Positions 14,002-20,619 are shown, counted from the first letter of the stretch. The stretch is 24,932 nucleotides of DNA from JACVRW01 sp035947555 (GCA_035947555.1 DASZJZ010000168.1:1-24932); one strand, 5' to 3'. Numbers and translations: made by a program. The notes: a model not told the origin generated them from the sequence alone.

Positions 14002-14979
14002 GTGTTCGAGCCGGGCCTCGACACCAGGCCGTGCGGGGGCAAGTACGGCGACATCGTTCAAGCGATCGGCAATACGCCGCTCGTCGAGCTGCGCCGTCTC
14101 AGCCCCAAGCCGGGCGTGCGGATCTACGCGAAGCTCGAGAGCTACAACCCGACCGGGTCGGTCAAGGACCGCGTGGCCCGCTCGATGATCGAGCGCGCCG
14201 AGCAGGACGGCCTGATCGGTCCCGGCCAGACCATCCTCGAGCCCACCTCGGGCAACACCGGGATCTCGCTGGCGATGATCTGCTCGCGCAAGGGCTACCC
14301 GCTCAAGGTCGTGATGCCGGACAACGTGACCGCGGAGCGCACGCAGCTCCTCCGCATGTACGGCGCGGAGATCGAGTACTCGCCGGGCGAGCAGGGCTCG
14401 AACGGCGCGGTGGCCCGGGCGCTCGAGATGGCCGAGGCGGACCCCTCGTACTACCTGCCGTACCAGTACGGGAACCAGGCGAACCCCGACGCCCACTACC
14501 ACGGCACGGCCGTGGAGATCCTCGAGGAGCTCGACGAGGTCCACGCCTTCGTGGGCGGACTCGGCACGGGCGGAACGCTGATGGGGAACGCGCGGCGCCT
14601 GAAGGAGGAGAACGACGAGACGCTCGTGGTGGCGGCCGAGCCGCTACAGGGCGAGCTGGTGCAGGGGCTGCGTTCGCTGGAGGATGGCTACATCCCGCCG
14701 ATCATCGACCTGTCGCTGCTTGACAGGAAGATCTTCGTGTCCAACCGCGACTCGGTCGTCTGGACCAAGCGCCTGCTCGAGGAGGAGGGGCTGTTCCTGG
14801 GGGTCTCGAGCGGGGCGATCGCCTCGATCGCCGTTCGGATGGCGAACGAGATGGACGAAGGGAACATCGTGTTCGTGGCGCCCGACGACGGCTGGAAGTA
14901 TCTGAGCTCGGGCGTGTACTCGAAGTCGATCGAGCAGCTCGAGGCTGACGGCGTGCTGGAAAAGGGCTCGTTCTGGTAA
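14002..14979 (+). CDS. cysM: CysM-type cysteine synthase (CysO-dependent branch)
   Basis: A 325-residue fold-type II PLP enzyme close in length and sequence pattern to mycobacterial CysM (about 323). Motifs are AIGNTPLVELRRLSP, the PLP lysine K55 in NPTGSVKDR, the substrate loop EPTSGNTGISLAM, the PLP-phosphate loop GGLGTGGTLMG, and the C-terminal DDGWKYLSSGVYSKS, which is characteristic of the branch that uses a protein thiocarboxylate with O-phosphoserine. It would attach cysteine to the CysO C-terminus for release by the JAMM protease. Start is GTG 14002, giving a leaderless transcript. Its 3' end is convergent with tatA across a 40-nt GC-rich gap. Confidence 0.92.
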   Translation: MFEPGLDTRPCGGKYGDIVQAIGNTPLVELRRLSPKPGVRIYAKLESYNPTGSVKDRVARSMIERAEQDGLIGPGQTILEPTSGNTGISLAMICSRKGYPLKVVMPDNVTAERTQLLRMYGAEIEYSPGEQGSNGAVARALEMAEADPSYYLPYQYGNQANPDAHYHGTAVEILEELDEVHAFVGGLGTGGTLMGNARRLKEENDETLVVAAEPLQGELVQGLRSLEDGYIPPIIDLSLLDRKIFVSNRDSVVWTKRLLEEEGLFLGVSSGAIASIAVRMANEMDEGNIVFVAPDDGWKYLSSGVYSKSIEQLEADGVLEKGSFW

Positions 14980-15019
14980 GAGGCGCGGCGCTCCGGCGCG
15001 GGCCGCTTCCCCGGGCGCC

Positions 15020-15226
15020 CTACGGGACCGGCTTCGCCCGCGGGCGGTCCTCGTCGGCGTCGTCGTCGTAGTCGTTCACGCCCTGCAGCGTCTCCTTGAA
15101 CTCGCGCACCCCGCGTCCGACCGAGCGGGCCGCCTCGGGCAGCTTCTTCGGCCCGAGCACGATCAGGGCGATGCCCAGGATCACGAGCAGCTCGAGTGGA
15201 CCGGGCGCCGAGATGAAGGCGAGCAT
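15020..15226 (-). CDS. tatA: TatA/TatE-type twin-arginine translocase subunit
   Basis: A 68-residue protein with one N-terminal membrane helix followed by the diagnostic hinge and amphipathic helix: ELLVILGIALIVLGPKKLPE then AARSVGRGVREFKETL. The charged tail is short and acidic, then basic. It forms the pore component that exports folded proteins carrying twin-arginine signals. No tatB or tatC is here. The two genes directly upstream on the same strand encode proteins with twin-arginine signal sequences, so the placement may be functional. ATG 15226 has TAGCCT 8 nt upstream. Confidence 0.92.
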   Translation of the reverse strand: MLAFISAPGPLELLVILGIALIVLGPKKLPEAARSVGRGVREFKETLQGVNDYDDDADEDRPRAKPVP

Positions 15227-15234
15227 CGCCGCTC

Positions 15235-15240
15235 AGGCTA
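15235..15240 (-). promoter_or_regulatory. Candidate -10 element for tatA
   Basis: TAGCCT on the minus strand ends 8 nt before ATG 15226, in the short gap downstream of the ferritin-like gene. It suggests tatA has its own near-leaderless transcript in addition to any read-through. Confidence 0.4.
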
Positions 15241-15249
15241 GCGCCCGGA

Positions 15250-15771
15250 TCAAGGACGTGCGAGGAGATCCTCGCCGGCGACCTCGCGCAGGGCCACTAC
15301 GTGCTGCGCGCTCGAGGTCATGATCGACCCGAGCGGGAGGAGGAGGCGGGTATTGCGAAGCGTCGCCAGGACCTCCTGGTAGGTGCTCACGGTTTCGGAC
15401 TCCAGGTCGATCGCAAAGCGGGCGAACCCCGCGCGGCTGCCGAGGGCGGCGCCGAGGCGGGGTGGGGGCACGGTGGCGCGGGGCGACCGCCGACCACGGG
15501 CACGAAGCGTCTGCTCGAGGCCCCGAACGTGCTCGCGCTCGTGGTCGAGAAGGGTCCGCCCGAGCCGCGGATCGATGGCATCCCGGGCAAGGGCGAGCTC
15601 GTAGAGCGACGCGAGCCGATGCTCGAGGACGAGAAGCCGCTCGAGCTGCTCGACGTCGGAGGGCTGCGCCGCAGCCGCCCGGGGCCGGATGAGGGCGCCG
15701 GCCGCTGCGCCCCCAATCAGGAGGGCGAGCCCTTCTCTCCTCGCAAGCAGGTTTTTCTCTTCGCCCGTCAA
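15250..15771 (-). CDS. Ferritin-like exported protein (second of a pair)
   Basis: The 173-residue protein starts with ARREGLALLIGGAAAGAL, an RR pair before a hydrophobic stretch that resembles a Tat signal, then ALIRPRAAAAQ as a possible cleavage region. The remainder is helical with ferritin-like acidic and histidine residues: LVLEHRLASLYEL, DHEREHVRGLEQ (ExxH), DLESETVSTYQEV and SSAQHVVALREV. The spacing suggests a four-helix di-metal bundle of the DUF4439/ferritin-like type. TTG 15771 overlaps the stop of the upstream gene (TTGA), so the pair is translationally coupled. Metal occupancy cannot be judged: the last helix has Q-x-x-H-like rather than E-x-x-H residues. Confidence 0.7.
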   Translation of the reverse strand: MTGEEKNLLARREGLALLIGGAAAGALIRPRAAAAQPSDVEQLERLLVLEHRLASLYELALARDAIDPRLGRTLLDHEREHVRGLEQTLRARGRRSPRATVPPPRLGAALGSRAGFARFAIDLESETVSTYQEVLATLRNTRLLLPLGSIMTSSAQHVVALREVAGEDLLARP

Positions 15772-16310
15772 GTGCCCGTCACGAACGCGAGCTGCGCTGC
15801 GGGCTCGCCGCTCAGCGCCTGCACCACCGCGAGGTCCTCCGCCTCCTCGGCGGCGATCTCGGCCACCGTCCGGCGCTGGTCGGCGCCGGGGAGCGTCTGC
15901 AGGGCGTGGAGGTGTGCGCGCACCAGGCGCTCCTCCAGGTCCGCTGCGAACCGCAGCGCCTCGTCCTCGTTGTGCATCCGTGCGAACTGCGGCGCGTACT
16001 CCTCCGGCGGGCGTCCGCCCGGCGGCTCCCCGCCGAGCTCGCGGATCAGCGTCGACAGCCGCTCGGCGTGCTCCTCCTCCCGGGCCTGGATCCTGCGGGC
16101 ATAGCCCCGGGCATCGCCCCGCAGCTGCTCGCCGATCGCGACCCAGGCCGCCGCCGCCGCGTGCTCGAAGGCAGTCACCGAGCGGAGCATCGCCGCGCCA
16201 GAGCCAGGCTCGGGGCCGCCCGCGGGTGCAGGGTCGCCGCCCCCGCAGGAGGCGAGCGTGACCGCGGCGGCACCGCCCAGCGCCGCGCGCCGTGTCAGCC
16301 GACCCGGCAT
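15768..16310 (-). CDS. Ferritin-like Tat lipoprotein (first of a pair)
   Basis: The 180-residue protein has a twin-arginine signal with a lipobox: RLTRRAALGGAAAVTLASC, predicting lipidation at C22 after export of the folded protein. A glycine/proline linker leads to a helical ferritin-like domain with TAFEHAAAAAW, REEEHAERL (ExxH), DLEERLVRAHLHAL and AAEEAEDLAV, which provide the glutamate/histidine set of a di-iron bundle. The likely location is the outer face of the membrane. It is the first gene of a three-gene run with the second ferritin-like gene and tatA. ATG 16310 has TAGTGT 7 nt upstream, a -10 that overlaps the divergent JAMM promoter. Confidence 0.75.
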   Translation of the reverse strand: MPGRLTRRAALGGAAAVTLASCGGGDPAPAGGPEPGSGAAMLRSVTAFEHAAAAAWVAIGEQLRGDARGYARRIQAREEEHAERLSTLIRELGGEPPGGRPPEEYAPQFARMHNEDEALRFAADLEERLVRAHLHALQTLPGADQRRTVAEIAAEEAEDLAVVQALSGEPAAQLAFVTGT

Positions 16311-16317
16311 CCGCCGC

Positions 16318-16327
16318 ACACTAGCCT
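16318..16327. promoter_or_regulatory. Overlapping divergent -10 elements of the ferritin-like operon and the JAMM gene
   Basis: The plus sequence ACACTAGCCT contains TAGTGT on the minus strand (16318-16323) and TAGCCT on the plus strand (16322-16327), sharing two bases. Each hexamer ends exactly 7 nt before its start codon (16310 and 16335), which predicts two leaderless transcripts from mutually exclusive promoters. Confidence 0.55.
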
Positions 16328-16334
16328 TCTCCCA

Positions 16335-16718
16335 GTGAGGATCTCCCGCGCGCACTGGGACGAGCTCGTCGCGCACGCCCGTGAGGAATCACCCAACGAG
16401 TGCTGTGGCTACATGCGCCTGACGGACGGCACGGTCGAGGAGGTCTTCCGCGCGGTCAACGAGCGGGCGTCCCCGTACGGCTACGAGCTCGACCACCGCA
16501 GCCTCTTCGCCGCCAACGAGCTGGACGACGAGGGCTACGGCGTCGCCATCTACCACTCGCATCCGCGCAGCGCCCCGGAGCCGTCGCAGACCGACATAAA
16601 CCTCGCGCAGTACCCCGACTGGACCTACTGGATCGTCTCGCTCGCCGGGGAGCCCACCGTGCGGGCCTGGCGCATCGCGAACGGCGGAGTGGAGGAGGAG
16701 CGGATTGACGTCGCCTGA
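16335..16718 (+). CDS. mec: JAMM/MPN+ metalloprotease, Mec-like (CysO-cysteine peptidase)
   Basis: The 127-residue protein has the complete JAMM zinc motif: E22 in NECCGYM and H74, H76, S84 and D87 in YHSHPRSAPEPSQTDI. It matches the short stand-alone bacterial MPN+ family that includes mycobacterial Mec, which hydrolyses the bond between CysO and the newly added cysteine, and QbsD-type enzymes that trim carrier-protein tails. In this window it could do both jobs, because the CysO homologue carries two residues after GG. GTG 16335 follows TAGCCT by 7 nt. It overlaps the next gene by 14 nt. In Mycobacterium the gene is adjacent to cysO and cysM; here it is separated by several unrelated genes. 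Confidence 0.9.
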   Translation: MRISRAHWDELVAHAREESPNECCGYMRLTDGTVEEVFRAVNERASPYGYELDHRSLFAANELDDEGYGVAIYHSHPRSAPEPSQTDINLAQYPDWTYWIVSLAGEPTVRAWRIANGGVEEERIDVA

Positions 16719-17199
16719 TCTCATCTGCCCTTCGTGCGGGCTCGAGCACGGGCAGGGCGACCGCTCGTTCTGCTCGCGCTGCGGCATGCCGCTCGTGGAG
16801 CCCGGCGGGGAGCCGCTCGACGAGCCGCTCAGCGAGGCCCACGGCCGTGCCCGCAAGATCGACCCGCGCTACACCGAGGGACGCCTCGTCCGGGTGGCCG
16901 GCGGGCGCAACCAGGCGGAGGCGGAGTTCATCCAGGGCATGCTGCTCGAGGAGGGGATCCCGAGCATGCTGCGCCGCTCAGCCGGCTTCGACGTGCCCGA
17001 CTACCTCGCCGCCGGCCCGCGCGACGTTCTCGTGCCGGAGGCGGCCACCGAGGCCGCGCACGAGCTGCTCCACCAGACGGACCTCGCCCCGGCGGCCGGC
17101 GAGGCGAGCCGCCCGAGCCTGGTGAAGCTGATCGCGGTGATCGGCATCGGCTGCGGAGCCGTCGTCCTGCTGGCCTGGCTGCTGCAGGGCGGCGGCTAG
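16705..17199 (+). CDS. Zinc-ribbon DUF2007 membrane-anchored protein
   Basis: The 164-residue protein has an N-terminal zinc ribbon with C8, C11, C23 and C26 (CPSCG and CSRCG), a linker, a DUF2007-like module (NQAEAEFIQGMLLEEGIPSM and RDVLVPEAATEAAHELL), and a C-terminal membrane helix (about 142-160, IAVIGIGCGAVVLLAWLL). DUF2007 is described as a putative signal-transducing domain without a known ligand. TTG 16705 lies inside the end of the JAMM gene, so the two are translationally coupled; this makes a link to cysteine release or carrier processing worth considering but unproven. Confidence 0.75.
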   Translation: MTSPDLICPSCGLEHGQGDRSFCSRCGMPLVEPGGEPLDEPLSEAHGRARKIDPRYTEGRLVRVAGGRNQAEAEFIQGMLLEEGIPSMLRRSAGFDVPDYLAAGPRDVLVPEAATEAAHELLHQTDLAPAAGEASRPSLVKLIAVIGIGCGAVVLLAWLLQGGG

Positions 17200-17277
17200 G
17201 CGGGCGCAGCGTCGGCGGCGACCCGCGCCCGGTGGGCGTCCCCCGCCGCGCGGTCCGGCCGCGAGGCGCCGTCCAGG

Positions 17278-17283
17278 TAGGCT
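17278..17283 (+). promoter_or_regulatory. Candidate -10 element for the first acyl-CoA dehydrogenase
   Basis: TAGGCT ends 10 nt before ATG 17294, in the 94-nt gap after the zinc-ribbon gene. No Shine-Dalgarno sequence is seen between it and the start. Confidence 0.35.
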
Positions 17284-17293
17284 TCGCCGCCCG

Positions 17294-18547
17294 ATGGACT
17301 TCGCTCCCTCCGACCGCGTCGCCGCCCTCCTCGACCGCGTCCGCGAGTTCATGGAGGAGCACGTCGAGCCTGTCGAGCGCGAGGCCGTCGCGGCGCTCGA
17401 CCGGGAGGTCGCGCCGGGCGTGCCCTACCCCGCCGTCCTCGTCGAGCTGCGCGAGCGCGCGAAGGACGAGGGCCTCTGGAACCTCTTCCTGCCTGACGAC
17501 CGCTTCGGTCCCGGCCTCACCAACTGGGAGTACGGGATGCTCTGCGAGCTGATGGGCCGCAGCGCCGTGGCCCCGATGGTCTTCAACTGCGCCGCGCCGG
17601 ACACCGGCAACATGGAGATCCTCGCCGAGCACGGGACCGAGGAGCAGCGCGAGCGCTGGCTCCAGCCGCTGCTCGACGGCGCCATCCGCTCCTGCTTCTC
17701 GATGACCGAGCCCGAGACGAGCGGCTCGGACCCCACCGGCCTCGCCGCACGCGCGGAGCTCGAAGGCGACGAGTGGGTCATCAACGGCCACAAGTGGTTC
17801 ACGTCGGGTTACAACGGAGCCGCGGTGGCGATCGCCATGGTGGTCACCGACCCCGACGCCCCTCCCCACAAGCGCGCCAGCATGATCCTCGTGCCGGTGG
17901 AGACGCCCGGGTTCATCGGCGTCCGTCCGGTGCCGGTGATGGGACACGACGAAGGGCCCGGCCACTGGGAGGTCCGCTACGAGGACTGCCGCGTGCCCGC
18001 CGACAACCTGCTCGGACCGCGCGGCGCCGGCTTCGCCATCGCCCAGGACCGGCTCGGTCCCGGCCGCATCCACCACTGCATGCGCGCGATCGGCTCGGCC
18101 GAGCGGGCCTTCGAGCTGATGTGCCGCCGCGCCCACAAGCGCACCTCCTTCGGCGGCCCGCTCGCCGAGAAGCAGTTCGTGCAGGACTTCATCGCCAAGT
18201 CGCGCATGGAGATCGACTCGGCGCGCCTGATGGTGCTGCACGCGGCCTGGCGTATGGACACCGAGGGCAAGCGCGCCGCGCGTCAGGACATCTCGATGAT
18301 CAAGGTCATCGCCGCGCAGATGCACCAGCGGGTGCTGGACCGCGCCATGCAGGTTCACGGCGCGCTCGGCATGTCCGACGACACGCCGCTGGCCGCGATG
18401 TGGCGTCAGGGCCGCTGGCTGCGCATCGCCGACGGCCCGGACGAGGTGCACAAGATGGTGATCGCGCTGCGCGAGCTGAACCGGTTCAAGCCGCGCGAGG
18501 CCGACGCGGCGGAAGCGCCCGCCCCGGCGGCCCCCGTCAAGGCGTGA
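17294..18547 (+). CDS. Acyl-CoA dehydrogenase, ACAD10/11-like
   Basis: The 417-residue FAD enzyme would oxidise an acyl-CoA to the enoyl-CoA. Visible family segments are FSMTEPETSGSDPTGL (flavin and substrate loop), WVINGHKWFTSGY, GPGRIHHCMRAIGSAERAFE, and HKRTSFGGPLAEKQ. The C-terminal element reads RIADGPDEVHK where MCAD-type enzymes have IYEGTSQIQR, so an aspartate aligns with the catalytic glutamate; GPDEVH is characteristic of the ACAD10/11-like branch. An alanine/proline tail ends the protein. The gene is 48 nt upstream of a second dehydrogenase and probably shares its transcript. The acyl substrate is unknown. Confidence 0.9.
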   Translation: MDFAPSDRVAALLDRVREFMEEHVEPVEREAVAALDREVAPGVPYPAVLVELRERAKDEGLWNLFLPDDRFGPGLTNWEYGMLCELMGRSAVAPMVFNCAAPDTGNMEILAEHGTEEQRERWLQPLLDGAIRSCFSMTEPETSGSDPTGLAARAELEGDEWVINGHKWFTSGYNGAAVAIAMVVTDPDAPPHKRASMILVPVETPGFIGVRPVPVMGHDEGPGHWEVRYEDCRVPADNLLGPRGAGFAIAQDRLGPGRIHHCMRAIGSAERAFELMCRRAHKRTSFGGPLAEKQFVQDFIAKSRMEIDSARLMVLHAAWRMDTEGKRAARQDISMIKVIAAQMHQRVLDRAMQVHGALGMSDDTPLAAMWRQGRWLRIADGPDEVHKMVIALRELNRFKPREADAAEAPAPAAPVKA

Positions 18548-18595
18548 GGCAAAGCGGGCGCGGGAGGTCGCCGCGGACGTGAGGCTGAGCCCGGC

Positions 18596-19705
18596 GTGAA
18601 ACTCACCGACGAGCAGACCGCCTTCGTCGAGGCGATCCGCGACTTCGCCGCACGCGAGCGCCTGGAGGAGCCGCCGCACGACGGCCACTCCCCAGAGGTG
18701 GCCGCCCGCATGGGCGAGCTGGGCTGGTACGGGCTGCAGATCCCGGAGGAGTACGGGGGTTCGGGCGGCAGCTTCGTGGACGCCACCCTCTTCCTCGAGG
18801 AGGTGGCGCGCGGGCGCATCCCTGTGAGTGCCTACGGGGTCACGCTGATCGTGGTCGGCGCGCTGAACCGCTTCGGCAGCGAGGAGCAGAAGCGCGACCT
18901 GTTCGGGCGGGTGGTGAAGGGCGGCACGCTGGCGATCGCGATGTCGGAGCCCGAGGCGGGCTCGGACGTGGCGAACCTGAAGACCCGCGCACGCCGCGAG
19001 GACGGCGAGTACGTGCTCGACGGCGCGAAGATGTGGTGCTCGTACGCGCACCGGGCCAGCCACACGCTGGTCGTCTGCCGGACCGGTGACGGCGACCGGC
19101 ACGAGGACATGTCGATGATCCTGGTGCCGCGCGATGCCGACGGGCTCACGATCACGCCGATCCCCACGCTCGGCGGCGAGGAGACGAACGAGCTCCACCT
19201 CGACGGCGTGCGGGTACCCGACGACGCGCTGATCGGGCGGGAGGGCGGCGGCTGGAAGCAGCTGATGGCCGGGCTCAACTACGAGCGCACGATCCTGGCC
19301 GCCACGGCACTCGGACTGGCCCAGCGGGCCTTCGACGACGCGCTCGCGTACGCCAAGGAGCGGCGCCAGTTCGGGCGGCCGATCGGCAGCTTCCAGGCGA
19401 TCTCGCACAGGTTCGCCGAGCTGGCCACCGAGATCGCGCAAGTGCGTCTGCTGGTGCGGTGGGTGGCGTCGCTGACCGACGAGGACCCGAGCCGGATGCG
19501 GCCCCAGGAGGCGTCGATGGCGAAGCTGGCGGCGTCCGAGCTGGCCAAGCGCTGCGCGCTCGAAGGGGTCCAGATCATGGGCGGTTACGGCTACGCGACG
19601 GAGTACCCGATGGAGCGCTACCTCCGCTCGGCCGTAGTCGGGACGATCTACGGCGGCACGTCCGAGATCCAGAAGAACATCATCGCGAAGACCCTGGGGC
19701 TCTAG
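18596..19705 (+). CDS. Acyl-CoA dehydrogenase, IVD/LCAD-like base position
   Basis: The 369-residue FAD enzyme shows AMSEPEAGSDVANLKTRA, MWCSYAHRA, LNYERTILAATALGLAQRAF, KERRQFGRPIGSFQAI and, at the C-terminus, IMGGYGYATEYPMER and IYGGTSEIQKNIIAK. The position of the MCAD catalytic glutamate is glycine (YGGTSEIQ), while NYER places a glutamate where isovaleryl-CoA dehydrogenase has its base, so the enzyme is predicted active with the base on helix G. The N-terminal helical domain is a little short. GTG 18596 is the first start in frame near the family N-terminus (KLTDEQTAFVEAIRDF). Its stop shares CTAG with the convergent metalloprotease-like gene. Confidence 0.9.
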   Translation: MKLTDEQTAFVEAIRDFAARERLEEPPHDGHSPEVAARMGELGWYGLQIPEEYGGSGGSFVDATLFLEEVARGRIPVSAYGVTLIVVGALNRFGSEEQKRDLFGRVVKGGTLAIAMSEPEAGSDVANLKTRARREDGEYVLDGAKMWCSYAHRASHTLVVCRTGDGDRHEDMSMILVPRDADGLTITPIPTLGGEETNELHLDGVRVPDDALIGREGGGWKQLMAGLNYERTILAATALGLAQRAFDDALAYAKERRQFGRPIGSFQAISHRFAELATEIAQVRLLVRWVASLTDEDPSRMRPQEASMAKLAASELAKRCALEGVQIMGGYGYATEYPMERYLRSAVVGTIYGGTSEIQKNIIAKTLGL

Positions 19706-20469
19706 CCCGCGGTCAGCGAGTCCAGCAGGTAGCGCCAGTCGCGCTCCACGCCGGCCAGCTCACGCCCGAAGGCATCCACAACCACCGAGCGCGGCCCCCG
19801 GTCGAGGGCGCTCGTGGAGAGGTCGGCGGCCGCCCGGGCGCCGTGTTCGCGCTCGAGCATGTCGAAGACCGTGCCCCCGAGCAGCATGGCGTCGCGCACG
19901 TCCGGCGGGAAGCTCGGCCGGCCACCCTCGCGCAGCCGGCGCACCATCGCGGGACGCAGGTGCTGCACCTGGCCGGCGAGCCACGTCGCGGCGCCCTCGC
20001 ATAGCCACGCCCAGCGCACGTAGCGCTGGAAGGCGGCGGGGGAGAAGGGCGGCGGGAGGGCTCGGTTGTTCGCCCCCACCACCAGGTGCGAGTACTCATG
20101 CTCGGGCGACAGGAGCAGCGCCTGCCGCGAGCCCGGCACGCCCGACGCGCGCCGCTCGAGCGCCGGCGGCGACAGCACGTGGATCTCCTGCTCGCCGAAC
20201 CACCCGGCGAAGTAGCGCCGGCTGGCCGGCGCGGCCCTCAGGCGCGCCAGCGGCAGCCACGGGTGGGCGAGGGCGAGCGCCCACGGGCGCGGGTGCAGCA
20301 CCACCGCCACCTCACCCGGGGTGCGCTCGTAGAAGCCGTCGAGCTCGTCGCGCAGCACCTCGAGCGCGGCGAGCACGGCCGCCGCCTCCTCGACCTGGGA
20401 GGAGTCGTGGCGCGCCGAGAACGACAGCGAGTGGGACTCGACCCATGGCACGGAGCGGAACTCTGGCAC
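19702..20469 (-). CDS. HExxH gluzincin-like putative metalloprotease (peptidase MA-like)
   Basis: The 255-residue protein contains HEYSH (H124, E125, H128) in LLLSPEHEYSHLVVGAN and, 30 residues later, WLCEGAATWLAG with E158, the arrangement of gluzincin zinc peptidases. The N-terminal half (VAVVLHPRPWALALAHPWL) resembles the domain found before such sites in peptidase MA-like proteins. There is no signal peptide, so it is probably cytoplasmic unless the start is wrong. GTG 20469 has a good Shine-Dalgarno, GGAGG, 5 nt upstream, one of few genes here that does. Substrate unknown. Confidence 0.75.
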   Translation of the reverse strand: MPEFRSVPWVESHSLSFSARHDSSQVEEAAAVLAALEVLRDELDGFYERTPGEVAVVLHPRPWALALAHPWLPLARLRAAPASRRYFAGWFGEQEIHVLSPPALERRASGVPGSRQALLLSPEHEYSHLVVGANNRALPPPFSPAAFQRYVRWAWLCEGAATWLAGQVQHLRPAMVRRLREGGRPSFPPDVRDAMLLGGTVFDMLEREHGARAAADLSTSALDRGPRSVVVDAFGRELAGVERDWRYLLDSLTAG

Positions 20470-20474
20470 GGGAA

Positions 20475-20479
20475 CCTCC
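20475..20479 (-). promoter_or_regulatory. Shine-Dalgarno sequence of the metalloprotease-like gene
   Basis: GGAGG on the minus strand lies 5 nt before GTG 20469 and decides that start. It stands out because most genes in this window lack a Shine-Dalgarno and appear leaderless or overlap the preceding gene. TATACG (plus CGTATA, 20493-20498) is a possible -10 further upstream. Confidence 0.6.
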
Positions 20480-20532
20480 GGCTCGCCGCAGGCGTATAGA
20501 CGTCATGCGGGTCGCGCTACCAGCTGCGGGCC

Positions 20533-20619
20533 ATGATCGACGTCATGACGAGGGGCGCCGAGATGCAGCTGGAGCGCGCGGCCGCCCTGCGCGAGGAGCT
20601 GGAGGCGCAGCGCCGCTAG
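20533..20619 (+). CDS. Possible 28-residue coiled-coil microprotein or gene remnant
   Basis: ATG 20533 opens a 28-codon frame reading MIDVMTRGAEMQLERAAALR and EELEAQRR to TAG 20617-20619. The heptad-like pattern of hydrophobic and charged residues is coherent, and the frame continues upstream for 11 codons to a TAG at 20497-20499. No family is recognised. It sits between two minus-strand genes, and its stop overlaps the DUF1802 stop. It may be chance or the tail of a lost gene. Confidence 0.25.
   Translation: MIDVMTRGAEMQLERAAALREELEAQRR

Noticed and set aside
14031..14723. Second plus frame within cysM
   Set aside because: Low-complexity Arg/Gly translation of an out-of-frame reading; CysM is intact in its own frame.
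14980..15019. Terminator between cysM and tatA
   Set aside because: Very GC-rich with several partial pairings but no single convincing hairpin and no T-run.
16928..19441. 837-codon minus-strand frame
   Set aside because: Runs antisense through two complete acyl-CoA dehydrogenases and shows no motif; a GC-rich shadow.
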